DNA from: Corynebacterium dentalis
GTDB lineage: Bacteria > Actinomycetota > Actinomycetes > Mycobacteriales > Mycobacteriaceae
DNA: 64,000 nucleotides
Direction: 5' to 3'
NCBI RefSeq assembly: GCF_900232865.1
Contig: NZ_OCTS01000008.1
Span: 20,977 to 84,976, forward strand
Position 1 is the stretch's first letter, and each line of letters opens with the position of its first letter. A program made the translations under genes and the position numbers. Below the pieces are notes generated by a model. It searched no databases and had not been told where the DNA came from. It saw only the letters and a list, made by a program, of their open reading frames with translations. Shown here in pieces: positions 17,212 through 26,407 of the stretch.

Positions 17212-18324
17212 TTAGTTGACGGAGTAGCCCAACTCATTGAGGACCTTCTTCATGGTGTCCTCGGTCATGTATTCCACTTCCAGGACTACACCCTTGTCTG
17301 GGTTGGAAATAATCAGCGTATCGGTGTTGTAATCGCCGTCCATCGCCACGAAGCTGGACGGTTCATCCTCGATGATTTGCTGGTACTCGGAAGACTTCGT
17401 CCGCTCCACCACGTTTGCGGCGTACTCGGCATCGTCGATGAAATCGATGCTGCGGAAAGCCCACTCGTGGTTCGTCGCACCCTTGCAGCTGTAGCCGTCC
17501 ATATCGCGATCAGCGGACGAATCATCTTCGTACTGCAGGGTGAAGCTGACCTCTTCACATCCGTAAACCCAGTCCGAAACATCCTTTGGAAGATCGGTCT
17601 TGAACTTAGCGGGAAGGGAATCATCTGCTGATCCGTAGCCCTCGTAGCCGCTGTCGCTGGAGCTACTAGCGCTGGAATCGGAGGTCAGGCTGTCCTCCCA
17701 GTTGCCGGACTCCTCCGAGGATTCAGAAGAGGAAGAACTGGATTCGGAAGCGGAGGGGTCAGTGTTGTCGTCGTTACCAACGAACAGGAAGTACGCACCC
17801 ACGATGAGGGCAATGACCAGGATCAGGGCGCCGATGATCAGGCCCACGCTCTTGCCGCTACCGCCGGAATTGTTGTTCATCGCGCCATACGGCTGGGCGC
17901 CACCGGGCTGGCCGTAGGGGTACTGGCCCTGCTGGCCAAAGTTCTGATTCTGTGGGCCTCCGAACTGTGGGTTCTGGCCGGGCTGGTTCGGTTGTCCGGG
18001 TTGGTTCGGCTGATTTGGGTAGCCTTGCGGGCCGCCAGCGAAACCCTGTTGGCCTGGCTGCCCGAAGTGTGGCTGACCTTGTTGTTGACCCGGCTGACCG
18101 AAACTGCCCTGGCCCGGCTGTGGTTGCTGAGGCTGGCCGTAACCTGCCTGCCCGTAACCCTGCTGACCCTGATCGCCCTGCCCATAGGACTGCTGGCCAG
18201 GATGCTGACCGGGCTGCTGCTGGCCGAAGCCGGACTGCGAGTTCTCGTTGCCCTGAGAACCGTTGCCATTGGCGGAGTTATCGCCATTGCCATTCGAGGT
18301 AGGACCGTATGGATTATCGGACAT
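17212..18324 (-). CDS. single-pass surface protein with long Gln/Gly/Pro-rich N terminus
   Basis: The 370-residue protein has a cytosolic N-terminal 150 residues of Gly/Gln/Pro/Asn repeats (GQQSYGQGDQGQQGYGQAGY and similar), one membrane helix (about 162-185), a Ser/Glu-rich linker and a C-terminal domain like that of the downstream gene (DDSLPAKFKTDLPKDVSDWV, with CEEVSFTLQ and CKGATNHEWAFRSIDFID). Both Cys positions and the WA-x-x-SID motif are kept. The two genes are 28 bases apart and read as an operon. Regions of this type in corynebacteria and mycobacteria often anchor envelope proteins, but no activity can be inferred. Confidence 0.77.
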   Translation of the reverse strand: MSDNPYGPTSNGNGDNSANGNGSQGNENSQSGFGQQQPGQHPGQQSYGQGDQGQQGYGQAGYGQPQQPQPGQGSFGQPGQQQGQPHFGQPGQQGFAGGPQGYPNQPNQPGQPNQPGQNPQFGGPQNQNFGQQGQYPYGQPGGAQPYGAMNNNSGGSGKSVGLIIGALILVIALIVGAYFLFVGNDDNTDPSASESSSSSSESSEESGNWEDSLTSDSSASSSSDSGYEGYGSADDSLPAKFKTDLPKDVSDWVYGCEEVSFTLQYEDDSSADRDMDGYSCKGATNHEWAFRSIDFIDDAEYAANVVERTKSSEYQQIIEDEPSSFVAMDGDYNTDTLIISNPDKGVVLEVEYMTEDTMKKVLNELGYSVN

Positions 18325-18567
18325 TACTTCTCCTTTATTGGGTGTCCATCAGGGCAGAATGTGCAGGGGAGACGACCAAGCCAGTGGAAACGTCACGGTC
18401 AGATTCACGGCACTGTGTGGCGCGCGTGAAAATAAAAATTGAAAAACTTATTGGTACCTAACGATATAGGCCGATTCTCAGGTTCGCTTTACAAAGTGCA
18501 AAACACCCCTCTGAAAGGGGAGCAAGGGGTGCCTCGTGGCCAGCGGAGGCACGTAGGATTGCGTGGC

Positions 18568-19341
18568 ATGAGCGCACTGAAGAAGTACAAGTCCCTTTCC
18601 ACGGACGGCCGTTTTGCCGTTGTCACCGGCGCGAGCGCAGGTATTGGTGCTGCTACCGCCGAGTTTCTAGCCGCGGACGGGTGGCACGTTGTACTTGCCG
18701 CGCGCCGGGAGGAGAAGTTGCGCGAGGTGGAGGCGCGCATCGCAGCGGATGGTGGGAAGTCCAGCGTTCTTGTTCTCGACGTCACCAATCAACAATCCAT
18801 CGATGAATTTGCCCAGAACTTGGAAGAGGTCACCGCTGGGCGGGGTATTGATCTTCTGGTGAACAATGCAGGTGGCGCTCGTGGACTGGACTCGGTACTC
18901 GAGGCTGACCCGGCGGACTGGCGCTGGATGTATGAGTCCAACGTCATGGGCACCTTGCAGGTCACCCGCGCGCTATTCGGCCAGCTCAAGGACACGGATG
19001 CCCCACAGATCATCAATGTGGTGTCCATGGCGGGCCGCGCGGCCTACCGCGGCGGGGCAGGCTATAACGCGGCGAAGTTCGGCGAAACGGCACTGACTGA
19101 CGTGATGCGTATGGAATTCGCTGAACACGGCGTGCGCGTGTGCCAGCTAGATCCGGGCCGAGTGGCCACGGATTTCTCGGTGAATCGGTTCAAGGGTGAC
19201 GTCGAAAAGGCAAACAAGGTCTACGAAGACAACCTGAACCTGACCGCCGAGGACATGGCGGAAACGGTGCGCTGGTTGGCTTCGCGGCCACGCCACATGG
19301 ACGTGGAGACGATCTTGATCAAGCCGCTTGACCAGGTGTGA
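18568..19341 (+). CDS. short-chain dehydrogenase/reductase
   Basis: The 257-residue protein is a classical SDR of normal length: the cofactor motif VTGASAGIGAATAEFLAADG lies near residue 18, the NNAG motif is in LLVNNAGGARG near 97, the catalytic Ser is in NVVSMAGRAAYRGG near 150 and YNAAK near 166. It will reduce or oxidise an alcohol or ketone with NAD(P)H, probably NADP-dependent; the substrate is unknown. TAGGAT lies 8 bases before ATG 18568. The longer frame from 18439 has no promoter or family support. Confidence 0.87.
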   Translation: MSALKKYKSLSTDGRFAVVTGASAGIGAATAEFLAADGWHVVLAARREEKLREVEARIAADGGKSSVLVLDVTNQQSIDEFAQNLEEVTAGRGIDLLVNNAGGARGLDSVLEADPADWRWMYESNVMGTLQVTRALFGQLKDTDAPQIINVVSMAGRAAYRGGAGYNAAKFGETALTDVMRMEFAEHGVRVCQLDPGRVATDFSVNRFKGDVEKANKVYEDNLNLTAEDMAETVRWLASRPRHMDVETILIKPLDQV

Positions 19342-19347
19342 TGTTGG

Positions 19348-19665
19348 TTATTTGAGGGTGACGGCGGTGCCGGAGGCGGTGACCATGATCATGCCGCCCT
19401 GGCCGAGGGACTCGTAATCGATGTCCACGCCAACCACTCCGTGAGCGCCCAGCTCGATGGCGCGCTGGACCATTTCGCCGAGAGCCATCTCGCGGGCCTG
19501 CATGATCTCGCCCTCGTAGTTGCCGGAGCGGCCGCCGACGATGTTGCGGATGCCGGCGCCGATGTCCTTGAACATGTTGATGCCCACAACGGTCTCACCT
19601 GCAACGATGCGGATGTACTGATCGATGGTGTGGCCTTCGACGGTGTTGGTGGTGGTGACGATCAT
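19348..19665 (-). CDS. YbjQ/UPF0145 family protein
   Basis: The 105-residue protein is a full-length YbjQ (UPF0145, heavy-metal-binding-like domain) member: [20 protein letters not shown] at the start, [20 protein letters not shown] in the middle and [16 protein letters not shown] near the end. Members form small pentameric-type assemblies of uncertain role. AGAAAGG lies about 10 bases before the ATG at 19665. It converges with the SDR gene, six bases apart. Confidence 0.87.
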   Translation of the reverse strand: MIVTTTNTVEGHTIDQYIRIVAGETVVGINMFKDIGAGIRNIVGGRSGNYEGEIMQAREMALGEMVQRAIELGAHGVVGVDIDYESLGQGGMIMVTASGTAVTLK

Positions 19666-19714
19666 GGTGGTGGCCTTTCTGTGGTTGCTTGGAGTTCGGG
19701 CTTCTGGCGCGATG

Positions 19715-22675
19715 TTACTTGGTTGAGTGGAGTGAGGCTTGCGGTTCAGCGGGCACGGCTCTGCGGTGTTCGAGGTACATGGACGGATCACCGACGAAGA
19801 AATCGAATAAACCATCGCTGACTGGTTGTTCGAGGTGAAGCTTCATCTCAACCACATTTACAGGCTTCGCATCTTTCCCAGGCATTTGGGTATCGCGGGA
19901 AGACGAAGGGGAAACCTTCCCGAGATAAAAGAATGCCGTGTTGTCCTTGTCTGACTTTTTCACAAGTAGGTGGAGGTCAGCTTCTCCATGGATGATCTTG
20001 CTCTCTGTTGGGCTGCCCATGGTTCGCTTTGATTTTGTGAACCAGCGCATGAGCGACGGGTCGAGAAACGCATCCTCATATTTCGTGGTTTCTGAGATCG
20101 CCTCATCTTTGTGATAAGTGACGAAAATTGGGCAAGTCATCGTTGCCTTGTCGAGCTTGTATCCGCCGATATTCTGCGGAATATCAGACTTATTCCAGTT
20201 GAGAAGGCGTGTGACATCCTTACGGGAGTAAATTTTGCCGACCTTCATGTCAGAAGCCCAGTCATACTTGTGCCGAGCGAGATAGAGACCGGTTTCAATC
20301 ACATCATCAACATGCTCTGTGAAGGTCGAAGATGCCTGATAGGCATTTAAAAATTCTGGATGAGGCGACAGTCCTGAACTTTGTGGGTCGAGGATCGGAT
20401 GAAACTTGATGCGATCCGGCTCAGTGTAGAAGTCGAGAGTCAGGACTTGACGAACGGAATTTATGACAAAGTCAGAATTGGTCAATCCCTCTTGCTCGAG
20501 AATATCCTTGAACTGTTTCTTACTAAGCATGTTTTTTCTAAGCAATTCGCGGACAAGTATCAATTCATGTGGGCGCATTCCGTTGAGGATTTCCGTGTCG
20601 AGGAAGCGCAACATATTGCCTTCATCAACCGTGGGCAGAACTTTTACTTTCCCTAGTTTTTGAATGAATCCCCAGTAGTTCCTGTCTTTGCCCTTCAGAT
20701 TGGATGAAGTGCAAAGAAGAACAGGATCGATGGTGTCGAAGCGTGCGAAATCGATCCGCTTGGGTGTAGTGCCCAGTCGGAATTCCAACTCCTGGAAAGC
20801 AGACTTCAGGTTCGCAAAACTGTCCAATTTCACCTGGTCAAGCGATGCAAAGATTCGTTCCTTTGCGATGGCATCGAAGTTCACGCTAGAAACGCCCGCG
20901 ATTGCGCCGCTGTTTTGAGCCTCGATAACTCGCTTCTTTATGCTGTGTTTGTTGCGAGAGTTATCGCCAAACAGTGCGATCGGAATGAGGAAGTTATTCG
21001 AATAATTGCCGATGAAGTCGATCACGCGAAGATGGTCTTTGCCAGCGTGCTTGCGCAGCCCGCGGCCCAGCTGTTGAGTAAAAATGATGCTGGACTGCGT
21101 GTTGCGGAGCATTACCACTTGGTTGACGGAGGGAATATCGATTCCCTCGTTAAAGATGTCGACCGTCAGAATGTAGTCAATATCTCCAGCTTTCAATAGC
21201 CCAACGGTTTGCTCTCGTTCATCCATGGAGGAATCACCGGTTAAGGCCTTGGTGCGCAGAATCCTTCCATTGACCGATTCCTGATTGAGTAGGTTGCTCA
21301 TTTCGTGAGCTTCCCGCTTCGAACTGCAGAACATCAGGCCACGGACCTCACCCTTATGACCGTACTGACGGATCATCTTCAGTAGATGCCGAATTCGCTC
21401 TGGTTCGACTAGCTTGCTGAGATCTGAGGTATCCGTGGTGGATTGTCCCCGATCATCGGTGTAATCCGTGACGCCGTAATAGTTGAACGGGGCCAGCATT
21501 TTAGACTCCAGGGCCTCTTGCAAGCGAATTTCGAAGGGAACGTTGTGGTCGAATAGCTCGAAGATGTTGAAGCCGTCGGTGCGTTCTGGAGTAGCGGTGA
21601 GTCCCAGTAATTTCTGAGGGTTGAAGTGCTTGATGATGTTCTGATACCCCATCGCACCAGCCCTGTGAACTTCATCAATCACGATGAAATCGAAGGCATG
21701 AGGGTCCAGTTGGTTCAGAGTCTCTGGCCGTGACAAAGATTGGATAGTCGCAAAGACGTACTTCGGGTCAAAGTCTTTATTCCGGCCCGCAATTTTTCCG
21801 CACTCAGCGTCGCTGAAGTTCAGTACCCTCTGAAACTCAGCTATAGCCTTATCGAGGATCTGTTCTCGGTGAACAATGAACAGAAAGCGCTTCGGCGCGG
21901 CTTGTCTGACGGCTAATGCGGCCAGAATGGTCTTTCCCGTACCGGTGGCGGAGATGACCACGGCTCGCTTTTCCTCGGACTTCCATACCCGTTCAATGGC
22001 ATCGAGTGCCTCTACTTGCATGTCATTAGGCACAATCTCACCGACGGGCAAGACTTTTTCGTCATCCGTTGTCAGATCATCCAGGGTGATCGTTGGTCGA
22101 CGATGAGCAGCGTACTGATCGATCCAGTCTTGAGTGAGCGGATGACCATGGGCCTTCTGATCTTCTAACGTCGAATGAATCTGATCGACGATGTCTCCGT
22201 CCGGCATCGCAGAGAAGCGCAGATTCCATTCGTTATTGACCAACAGTGCATTGCGGGTCAGGTTGGAACTTCCCACAATTGCTGTGCTCGAACCTGCCTG
22301 CTCAAATACGTATGCCTTGGTGTGGAAAGGGCTGTTGCGATCCTCGTGAATAGTCACTTGGACGTTGGGAAGATCCACCAACTCCGAGAACACTTCTGGC
22401 GAATTGAAGTCCAAGTAATTGGACGTGATGATGGTGCCCTCGCCGGGGAAGTCAATCAATGCTTGCTTCAAAAGGCCAAGTGCCCCGGTGGTTATGAAAG
22501 CTACAGAAAAGGTGAACGACCGCGATCGTTTGAGCTCATGCAAAATGGCCTTGAGCATGTGGTTGTCATCCCGATTGGCAACGAGCACCGGGTTATAGAT
22601 TTGCGGAGATGACGTGTTGCGGTCAACAAAACCGAAGGATGTATCCGCGAGTAAGGGATGGGAAGAACGCTGCAT
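19715..22675 (-). CDS. PLD-nuclease, DEAD-type helicase and DUF3427 fusion protein
   Basis: This 986-residue protein combines three modules. Residues 35-175 form a phospholipase D-like nuclease domain with FHTKAYVF (His118, Lys120) and the following [12 protein letters not shown]. Residues 210-560 are a superfamily II helicase with Walker A ATGTGKT (about 243-249), DEVH (334-337), [11 protein letters not shown], and QQLGRGLRK. The remainder matches the DUF3427 region. Such proteins are inferred to be DNA-targeting helicase-nucleases, and relatives are frequent in defence islands. The codon third positions are visibly AT-richer than those of the neighbouring genes, and no clear dispersed motif copy lies in it. 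The NUDIX gene upstream (30 bases) is probably in the same operon. Confidence 0.85.
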   Translation of the reverse strand: MQRSSHPLLADTSFGFVDRNTSSPQIYNPVLVANRDDNHMLKAILHELKRSRSFTFSVAFITTGALGLLKQALIDFPGEGTIITSNYLDFNSPEVFSELVDLPNVQVTIHEDRNSPFHTKAYVFEQAGSSTAIVGSSNLTRNALLVNNEWNLRFSAMPDGDIVDQIHSTLEDQKAHGHPLTQDWIDQYAAHRRPTITLDDLTTDDEKVLPVGEIVPNDMQVEALDAIERVWKSEEKRAVVISATGTGKTILAALAVRQAAPKRFLFIVHREQILDKAIAEFQRVLNFSDAECGKIAGRNKDFDPKYVFATIQSLSRPETLNQLDPHAFDFIVIDEVHRAGAMGYQNIIKHFNPQKLLGLTATPERTDGFNIFELFDHNVPFEIRLQEALESKMLAPFNYYGVTDYTDDRGQSTTDTSDLSKLVEPERIRHLLKMIRQYGHKGEVRGLMFCSSKREAHEMSNLLNQESVNGRILRTKALTGDSSMDEREQTVGLLKAGDIDYILTVDIFNEGIDIPSVNQVVMLRNTQSSIIFTQQLGRGLRKHAGKDHLRVIDFIGNYSNNFLIPIALFGDNSRNKHSIKKRVIEAQNSGAIAGVSSVNFDAIAKERIFASLDQVKLDSFANLKSAFQELEFRLGTTPKRIDFARFDTIDPVLLCTSSNLKGKDRNYWGFIQKLGKVKVLPTVDEGNMLRFLDTEILNGMRPHELILVRELLRKNMLSKKQFKDILEQEGLTNSDFVINSVRQVLTLDFYTEPDRIKFHPILDPQSSGLSPHPEFLNAYQASSTFTEHVDDVIETGLYLARHKYDWASDMKVGKIYSRKDVTRLLNWNKSDIPQNIGGYKLDKATMTCPIFVTYHKDEAISETTKYEDAFLDPSLMRWFTKSKRTMGSPTESKIIHGEADLHLLVKKSDKDNTAFFYLGKVSPSSSRDTQMPGKDAKPVNVVEMKLHLEQPVSDGLFDFFVGDPSMYLEHRRAVPAEPQASLHSTK

Positions 22676-22704
22676 GTGTTGGGGTCTCTGATCCGTGGTG
22701 CCGG

Positions 22705-23100
22705 TTAACCGAGAACGCTCATGACCCGCTGAACCGCAGGAATATCAGCAGGAGCCCAGTCCAACTGGTCGAGGTTTTCTACATCGACCCAACGAGCCTC
22801 GGCATGCTCGGTGAGTTCAATTTTTCGGTCTTCAAGAGTGGCAAAAAAGGTGGTCAAGACAACGATTCCAAAGTCATATTCGTATTCGGTGGTCGTCACC
22901 TCATCACCAATAGTCGCGGCGCAGTTGAGCTCTTCTTCCAATTCACGGAATAGAGCTTCCTTGGGCGTCTCGCCCTCTTCGATTTTTCCACCTGGGAATT
23001 CCCACATTCCAGTCAGCGACATGTCCGGTCCCCGCTGAGCAGCCAATACCTGCGATCCATTAGTCAATACAGCACCAACGACATTGATTCGCTTCTTCAC
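22705..23100 (-). CDS. NUDIX hydrolase, MutT-type
   Basis: The 131-residue protein is a compact NUDIX hydrolase with the box GGKIEEGETPKEALFRELEE near residues 36-57, matching GX5EX7REUXEEXGU except for a somewhat altered last part (EELNCAAT). NUDIX proteins of this type remove pyrophosphate from nucleoside triphosphates such as 8-oxo-dGTP. It starts with GTG at 23100 after a GGGAG site, and TATAAT lies further upstream near 23122-23127, a good promoter for the two-gene unit. Its position in front of the helicase-nuclease suggests a shared function in nucleotide or DNA surveillance. That shared function is an inference. Confidence 0.87.
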   Translation of the reverse strand: MKKRINVVGAVLTNGSQVLAAQRGPDMSLTGMWEFPGGKIEEGETPKEALFRELEEELNCAATIGDEVTTTEYEYDFGIVVLTTFFATLEDRKIELTEHAEARWVDVENLDQLDWAPADIPAVQRVMSVLG

Positions 23101-23236
23101 GCAAACTCCCGGTAGCTAGCAGATTATAGGTTGCTAATTCTTCGATAACTGCGCCTTGAACTCTCAAGGCGATACGTCAATCAGCGTAGCAATCATTCGC
23201 CCCAGCACCCGCTAATCACCAGCTACCCTCGGGGAC

Positions 23237-24070
23237 ATGAGCCACGTCATCGAGTTCAGCGCCAACGGCCATCCCGTGGATTCGCGCGGGAATGTGGCCG
23301 AGCTGCCCGCCGAGCTCGTTGAGGCCGCGCGCACCGCTCGCAACGTGGAGGTTTTCACCGGTGCGGGCATGAGCAAAGACTCCGGACTGGATACTTTCCG
23401 CGACGCACAGACCGGCATCTGGTCTCGGGTCGACCCGCAAGCCATGGCCAGTTTGAGCTCCTGGGCTCGCGACCCCGAACCCATACTGGCTTGGTATTTG
23501 TGGCGAGGAACGCTGTGCCGCCGAGCGGAACCGAACCTCGGCCACAGGGCGATCGCGAGCTGGTGGGGCAGAAGTGGCGCGAACCTACATATCACCACAC
23601 AAAACATCGACGACCTGCACGAACGCGCCTTCGATGACCACAACGAAGCTCGCCCCCGCATCGCTCACCTACACGGGAGCCTGTTTTCCTACCGATGCTC
23701 GATCTGCCACAAGCCCGCCCGCACCCCAGAATTGCCACAGGAACAGGTAGAACGCGCCACGCCCACAGCCTGCTCATTGTGCGGAAACCCCGTGCGACCA
23801 GGCGTGGTCTGGTTCGGCGAACCGCTGCCGGAAAAAGAATGGGACCAGGCCGAAACCTCAATGCAGCAGGCAGACCTAGTGGTGATCGTGGGAACCTCCG
23901 GCGTGGTGTGGCCCGCGGCCGGGTTGCCGAACATCGTCGCCGAACGTGGCGTGCCCATCGTGGAGGTCAGTCCGCAGCGTAGCGACCTCACGGACCTAGC
24001 CACATGGTCTTTAAGAACGACGGCAGCAATCGGCCTTCCCGCCATCGTTCAAGCACTCGGGGAAGAATAA
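23237..24070 (+). CDS. Sir2-family NAD-dependent deacylase
   Basis: The 277-residue sirtuin shows the NAD-binding FTGAGMSKDSGLDTFRDAQTG near residue 40, the TQNIDDLHERA motif near 117, the catalytic His in IAHLHGSLFSYRCSICHKPA near 140, and two CxxC zinc pairs (CSIC and CSLC). VWFGEPLPEKEW and VGTSGVVWPAAGLP complete the Rossmann fold. It removes acyl groups from lysine using NAD. Class III (SIRT5-like) sirtuins have a Tyr and Arg here; the WSRVDP segment keeps the Arg. TACCCT lies 7 bases before the ATG. The codon usage is host-like, unlike the helicase next door. Confidence 0.9.
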   Translation: MSHVIEFSANGHPVDSRGNVAELPAELVEAARTARNVEVFTGAGMSKDSGLDTFRDAQTGIWSRVDPQAMASLSSWARDPEPILAWYLWRGTLCRRAEPNLGHRAIASWWGRSGANLHITTQNIDDLHERAFDDHNEARPRIAHLHGSLFSYRCSICHKPARTPELPQEQVERATPTACSLCGNPVRPGVVWFGEPLPEKEWDQAETSMQQADLVVIVGTSGVVWPAAGLPNIVAERGVPIVEVSPQRSDLTDLATWSLRTTAAIGLPAIVQALGEE

Positions 24071-24107
24071 TCCGCCTTATCCGACGCTTGACCAGGCAGA
24101 CGTGTGC

Positions 24108-24797
24108 TTAGCGGAGCAGGCGCTCCAACTGCTCGTGGTACATCGCGGGGAGGCAACCCGCGTCGACTGCCTTGCGCGCGAGTTCCTTATCGCCCATCTT
24201 GGCGTGGAATACCTCGCCCATGGTCACCCCATGGCTGGGAGCCGGGCCAAAAGTGATGGCATCGCCGGGAGCGATTTCGCCGGGTCGAATCACCCGGAAA
24301 TAGCAGCCCGCCTGTGCACGCTGGGCAAAGGACTTCATCCAGCCCTTTTGCTCCAGCCATGCGCCAAACGTGCGACATGGCTGGCGGGCAACGGAGACCT
24401 CCAACACGGCAGAGCCAACGAACACCTGCTGGTTGATCACCACCGATGCCCAGTCCACGCCCACAGTCGTGAGGTTGTCCCCGAACGCGCCATTGTGCAG
24501 TGATTTGCCCAGCTCAGACTCCCAGTAGTCCAACTCCTCCCGAGCCATGGCGTACACGGCTTTCTGCGCCCCACCGTGATGCTTGGAATCGCCGATAACA
24601 TCGCCACGCACGCCCGAGCCATCGCCGTAATTGGGCCCCGGAGTGAAAACGGAAATCGAGTCGCACGGCTGCTTATTGATCCCGCTCACGCGATCCGCCC
24701 CTGCGGGATCAGGCTGGGGAACAGCCACGTTGGTGCTCAGAACCCGCTGCTCAGTCGTTGTTTGGCAGTGTTGTAGAGCTGTAAATGGTGCTGGCAT
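24108..24797 (-). CDS. MOSC-domain protein (YiiM-like)
   Basis: The 229-residue protein contains a MOSC domain (about residues 60-180) with GDVIGDSKHHGGAQKAVYAM and, further on, the conserved Cys in VARQPCRTFGAWL. GDNLTTVGVDW precedes this. MOSC proteins bind the molybdenum cofactor or carry sulphur; YiiM-type members reduce N-hydroxylated compounds. It begins at ATG 24797, preceded by GGAGG, and overlaps the upstream AlbA_2 gene by 47 bases. The 24-residue N terminus before the domain is not typical, and a start further inside is possible. Confidence 0.82.
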   Translation of the reverse strand: MPAPFTALQHCQTTTEQRVLSTNVAVPQPDPAGADRVSGINKQPCDSISVFTPGPNYGDGSGVRGDVIGDSKHHGGAQKAVYAMAREELDYWESELGKSLHNGAFGDNLTTVGVDWASVVINQQVFVGSAVLEVSVARQPCRTFGAWLEQKGWMKSFAQRAQAGCYFRVIRPGEIAPGDAITFGPAPSHGVTMGEVFHAKMGDKELARKAVDAGCLPAMYHEQLERLLR

Positions 24798-26286
24798 TAC
24801 CTTGCCCTCCGATCATGTCGATCCAACCGCTAGCGAGTAGGGGCTTGAGAGCATAACGGACCTGTCCTTCACTCAGCTGCGTTGCATCCATAATTTCTTG
24901 AATAGTTTTATTTTCTTCCGCTACGGAAGCGAAGACGATGGAGACGTTTTTTCCGTGGGGGAGCCGAAGATCAGATGTCTTTGTTGCATCCGCATTTGCC
25001 GATACTTGAGAGGGAGTGGGTTCGGGGGGGCTTGAAAAGGTGTGTTCAGCGGTCTTCTTCCTGCGGAAAATCACCTTGAAAGACACGCCAGAATTGATGA
25101 GTTTTGGCTGACGAAGGTTTGCGTACCGCGTGGCCTGGAAAACCTCGAGAATTCCGCCTCCTTCACCTTCCACAACAGCGTGGCCGTCAGATGTGACTGT
25201 TCGTTTTGCATGTTCGTAGAGCCGCTGATTCACTGCGGCCTTGGAAAGGTTGCTGCTTTCCAATTGAGAAACAGACACTCCCTTGAGTCCACCTGGGCTT
25301 TCGATGACGAGGGCGTCTTGAGTAATTCTGATCTCTACTCGTTTTCCGGCTCCCACGGTGTCCGGCCCGAGATCTCTGTGGATGAGAGCATTGGCAATCA
25401 CCTCACGGATAGCGGTCATGGGAATTTCTGATTCCTGTACAAGATGCCCGCTCTCGTTGTACGTCCGGTCAGAAGAAATATTTTCCCGAACCCATTCCAT
25501 CGAATCTTCAAGGAGTGCGGGAGCCGGGCCATCAAAGTGCTTTAGATTCTTGATTCTCCGGCCTGTGCCGTCAGAGGGAAGTTGTACTGCTGCGGTGATG
25601 CTGAGTGCAGGCAACTTAGCCTGTGGGTAGAAGCCAAGCGAATAAAGCCCTGCATACGTCAGTTCACCAGAACTGGAGGTCACTCCTGTGAGTTCTAGAA
25701 TTTTCGAGTCGTCATTGATTTGGCCCAGCCTGCGGCTCTGGTTGCGGCATTTTGCTAGGTACTGCTTTAGTGCAGACTCATCGAGATCCGAGACACTTGA
25801 ACCAGGCAGGGTTTTCAGGTCGTAATCATCCCGCTCCGTGTCATGGAGCGCTGCGACCTCCATCATGTGAAGATCGTTTGCATTCATCACATGGTCGCCG
25901 TCACCTTGGCGGAGCATTGCATTGCCCTTATACCTGGCAGGTTTTTGACTAGGTGACAACGGTTGTACCTGTACGATTAGAACTCGTTTGCCCCTGATCT
26001 CCACAGTCCAAAAGTCAAGATGCGGTGCTGGGACAACTGAATTTCTAGTTTGCGCAGCGACTTGATTTTGTAGCGCAGCAGCATCTTTTACCCCTCGAAT
26101 TTCGAGGGAACTGTCAACACCAAGAAAAATGGTTCCACCGTCTGGCAGGTTTGCGAAAGCACACGTCGTTTCTGGGAGGTTTTCCGGCAACTGACGTGCC
26201 AGCTTGCACTCGATGAGGGTGGTGTCATCGCCAAGTGATTTAAGCTCGGCGAGGGCAACCTCTACCTGGTGCGCATTCCAGTTCAT
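24751..26286 (-). CDS. AlbA_2 DNA-binding and ATPase-like regulator (RecG-related COG2865 family)
   Basis: The 511-residue protein has an N-terminal Schlafen-type AlbA_2 domain (about 15-140: LIECKLARQLPENLPETTCA, then FANLPDGGTIFLGVD, where the E and the GG-x-IFLG motif are typical). A central region includes an HATPase-like segment (AIREVIANALIHRDLGPDTV). The C-terminal 80 residues include a winged-helix-like part (IQEIMDATQLSEGQVRYALK). Members are found near defence, toxin and restriction systems and often act as transcription regulators. Sequence upstream of the ATG has a leaderless TACAGT (7 bases away) and an inverted repeat that could be its own operator. AT-rich codon use suggests transfer. 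Confidence 0.78.
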   Translation of the reverse strand: MNWNAHQVEVALAELKSLGDDTTLIECKLARQLPENLPETTCAFANLPDGGTIFLGVDSSLEIRGVKDAAALQNQVAAQTRNSVVPAPHLDFWTVEIRGKRVLIVQVQPLSPSQKPARYKGNAMLRQGDGDHVMNANDLHMMEVAALHDTERDDYDLKTLPGSSVSDLDESALKQYLAKCRNQSRRLGQINDDSKILELTGVTSSSGELTYAGLYSLGFYPQAKLPALSITAAVQLPSDGTGRRIKNLKHFDGPAPALLEDSMEWVRENISSDRTYNESGHLVQESEIPMTAIREVIANALIHRDLGPDTVGAGKRVEIRITQDALVIESPGGLKGVSVSQLESSNLSKAAVNQRLYEHAKRTVTSDGHAVVEGEGGGILEVFQATRYANLRQPKLINSGVSFKVIFRRKKTAEHTFSSPPEPTPSQVSANADATKTSDLRLPHGKNVSIVFASVAEENKTIQEIMDATQLSEGQVRYALKPLLASGWIDMIGGQGNASTIYSSTTLPNND

Positions 26287-26293
26287 GTTTCAA

Positions 26294-26350
26294 ACTGTAA
26301 ATCTACAAACTGAAACTGTCAAAGTTTTAACAAGTTAACAGTTAAACTTT
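26294..26350 (-). promoter_or_regulatory. promoter and inverted-repeat operator of the AlbA_2 gene
   Basis: TACAGT (26294-26299 reversed) is the -10 box. Upstream, AAAGTTTTAAC (26321-26331) is mirrored by GTTAAACTTT (26341-26350) with one extra T, around AAGTTAACA. AAACTG half-sites also recur nearby. This is a candidate autoregulatory site. Confidence 0.5.
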
Positions 26351-26407
26351 AGAACTTTTAGCGACAGTGGTAGTGAAAGCTATTGCTGACACTGCAGAAC
26401 TCGCTGC

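Noticed and set aside
18769..18788. TTCTTGTTCTCGACGTCACC in the SDR gene as a further motif copy
   Set aside because: It encodes the conserved VLVLDVT strand of SDR proteins and differs in the core (GACGTC).
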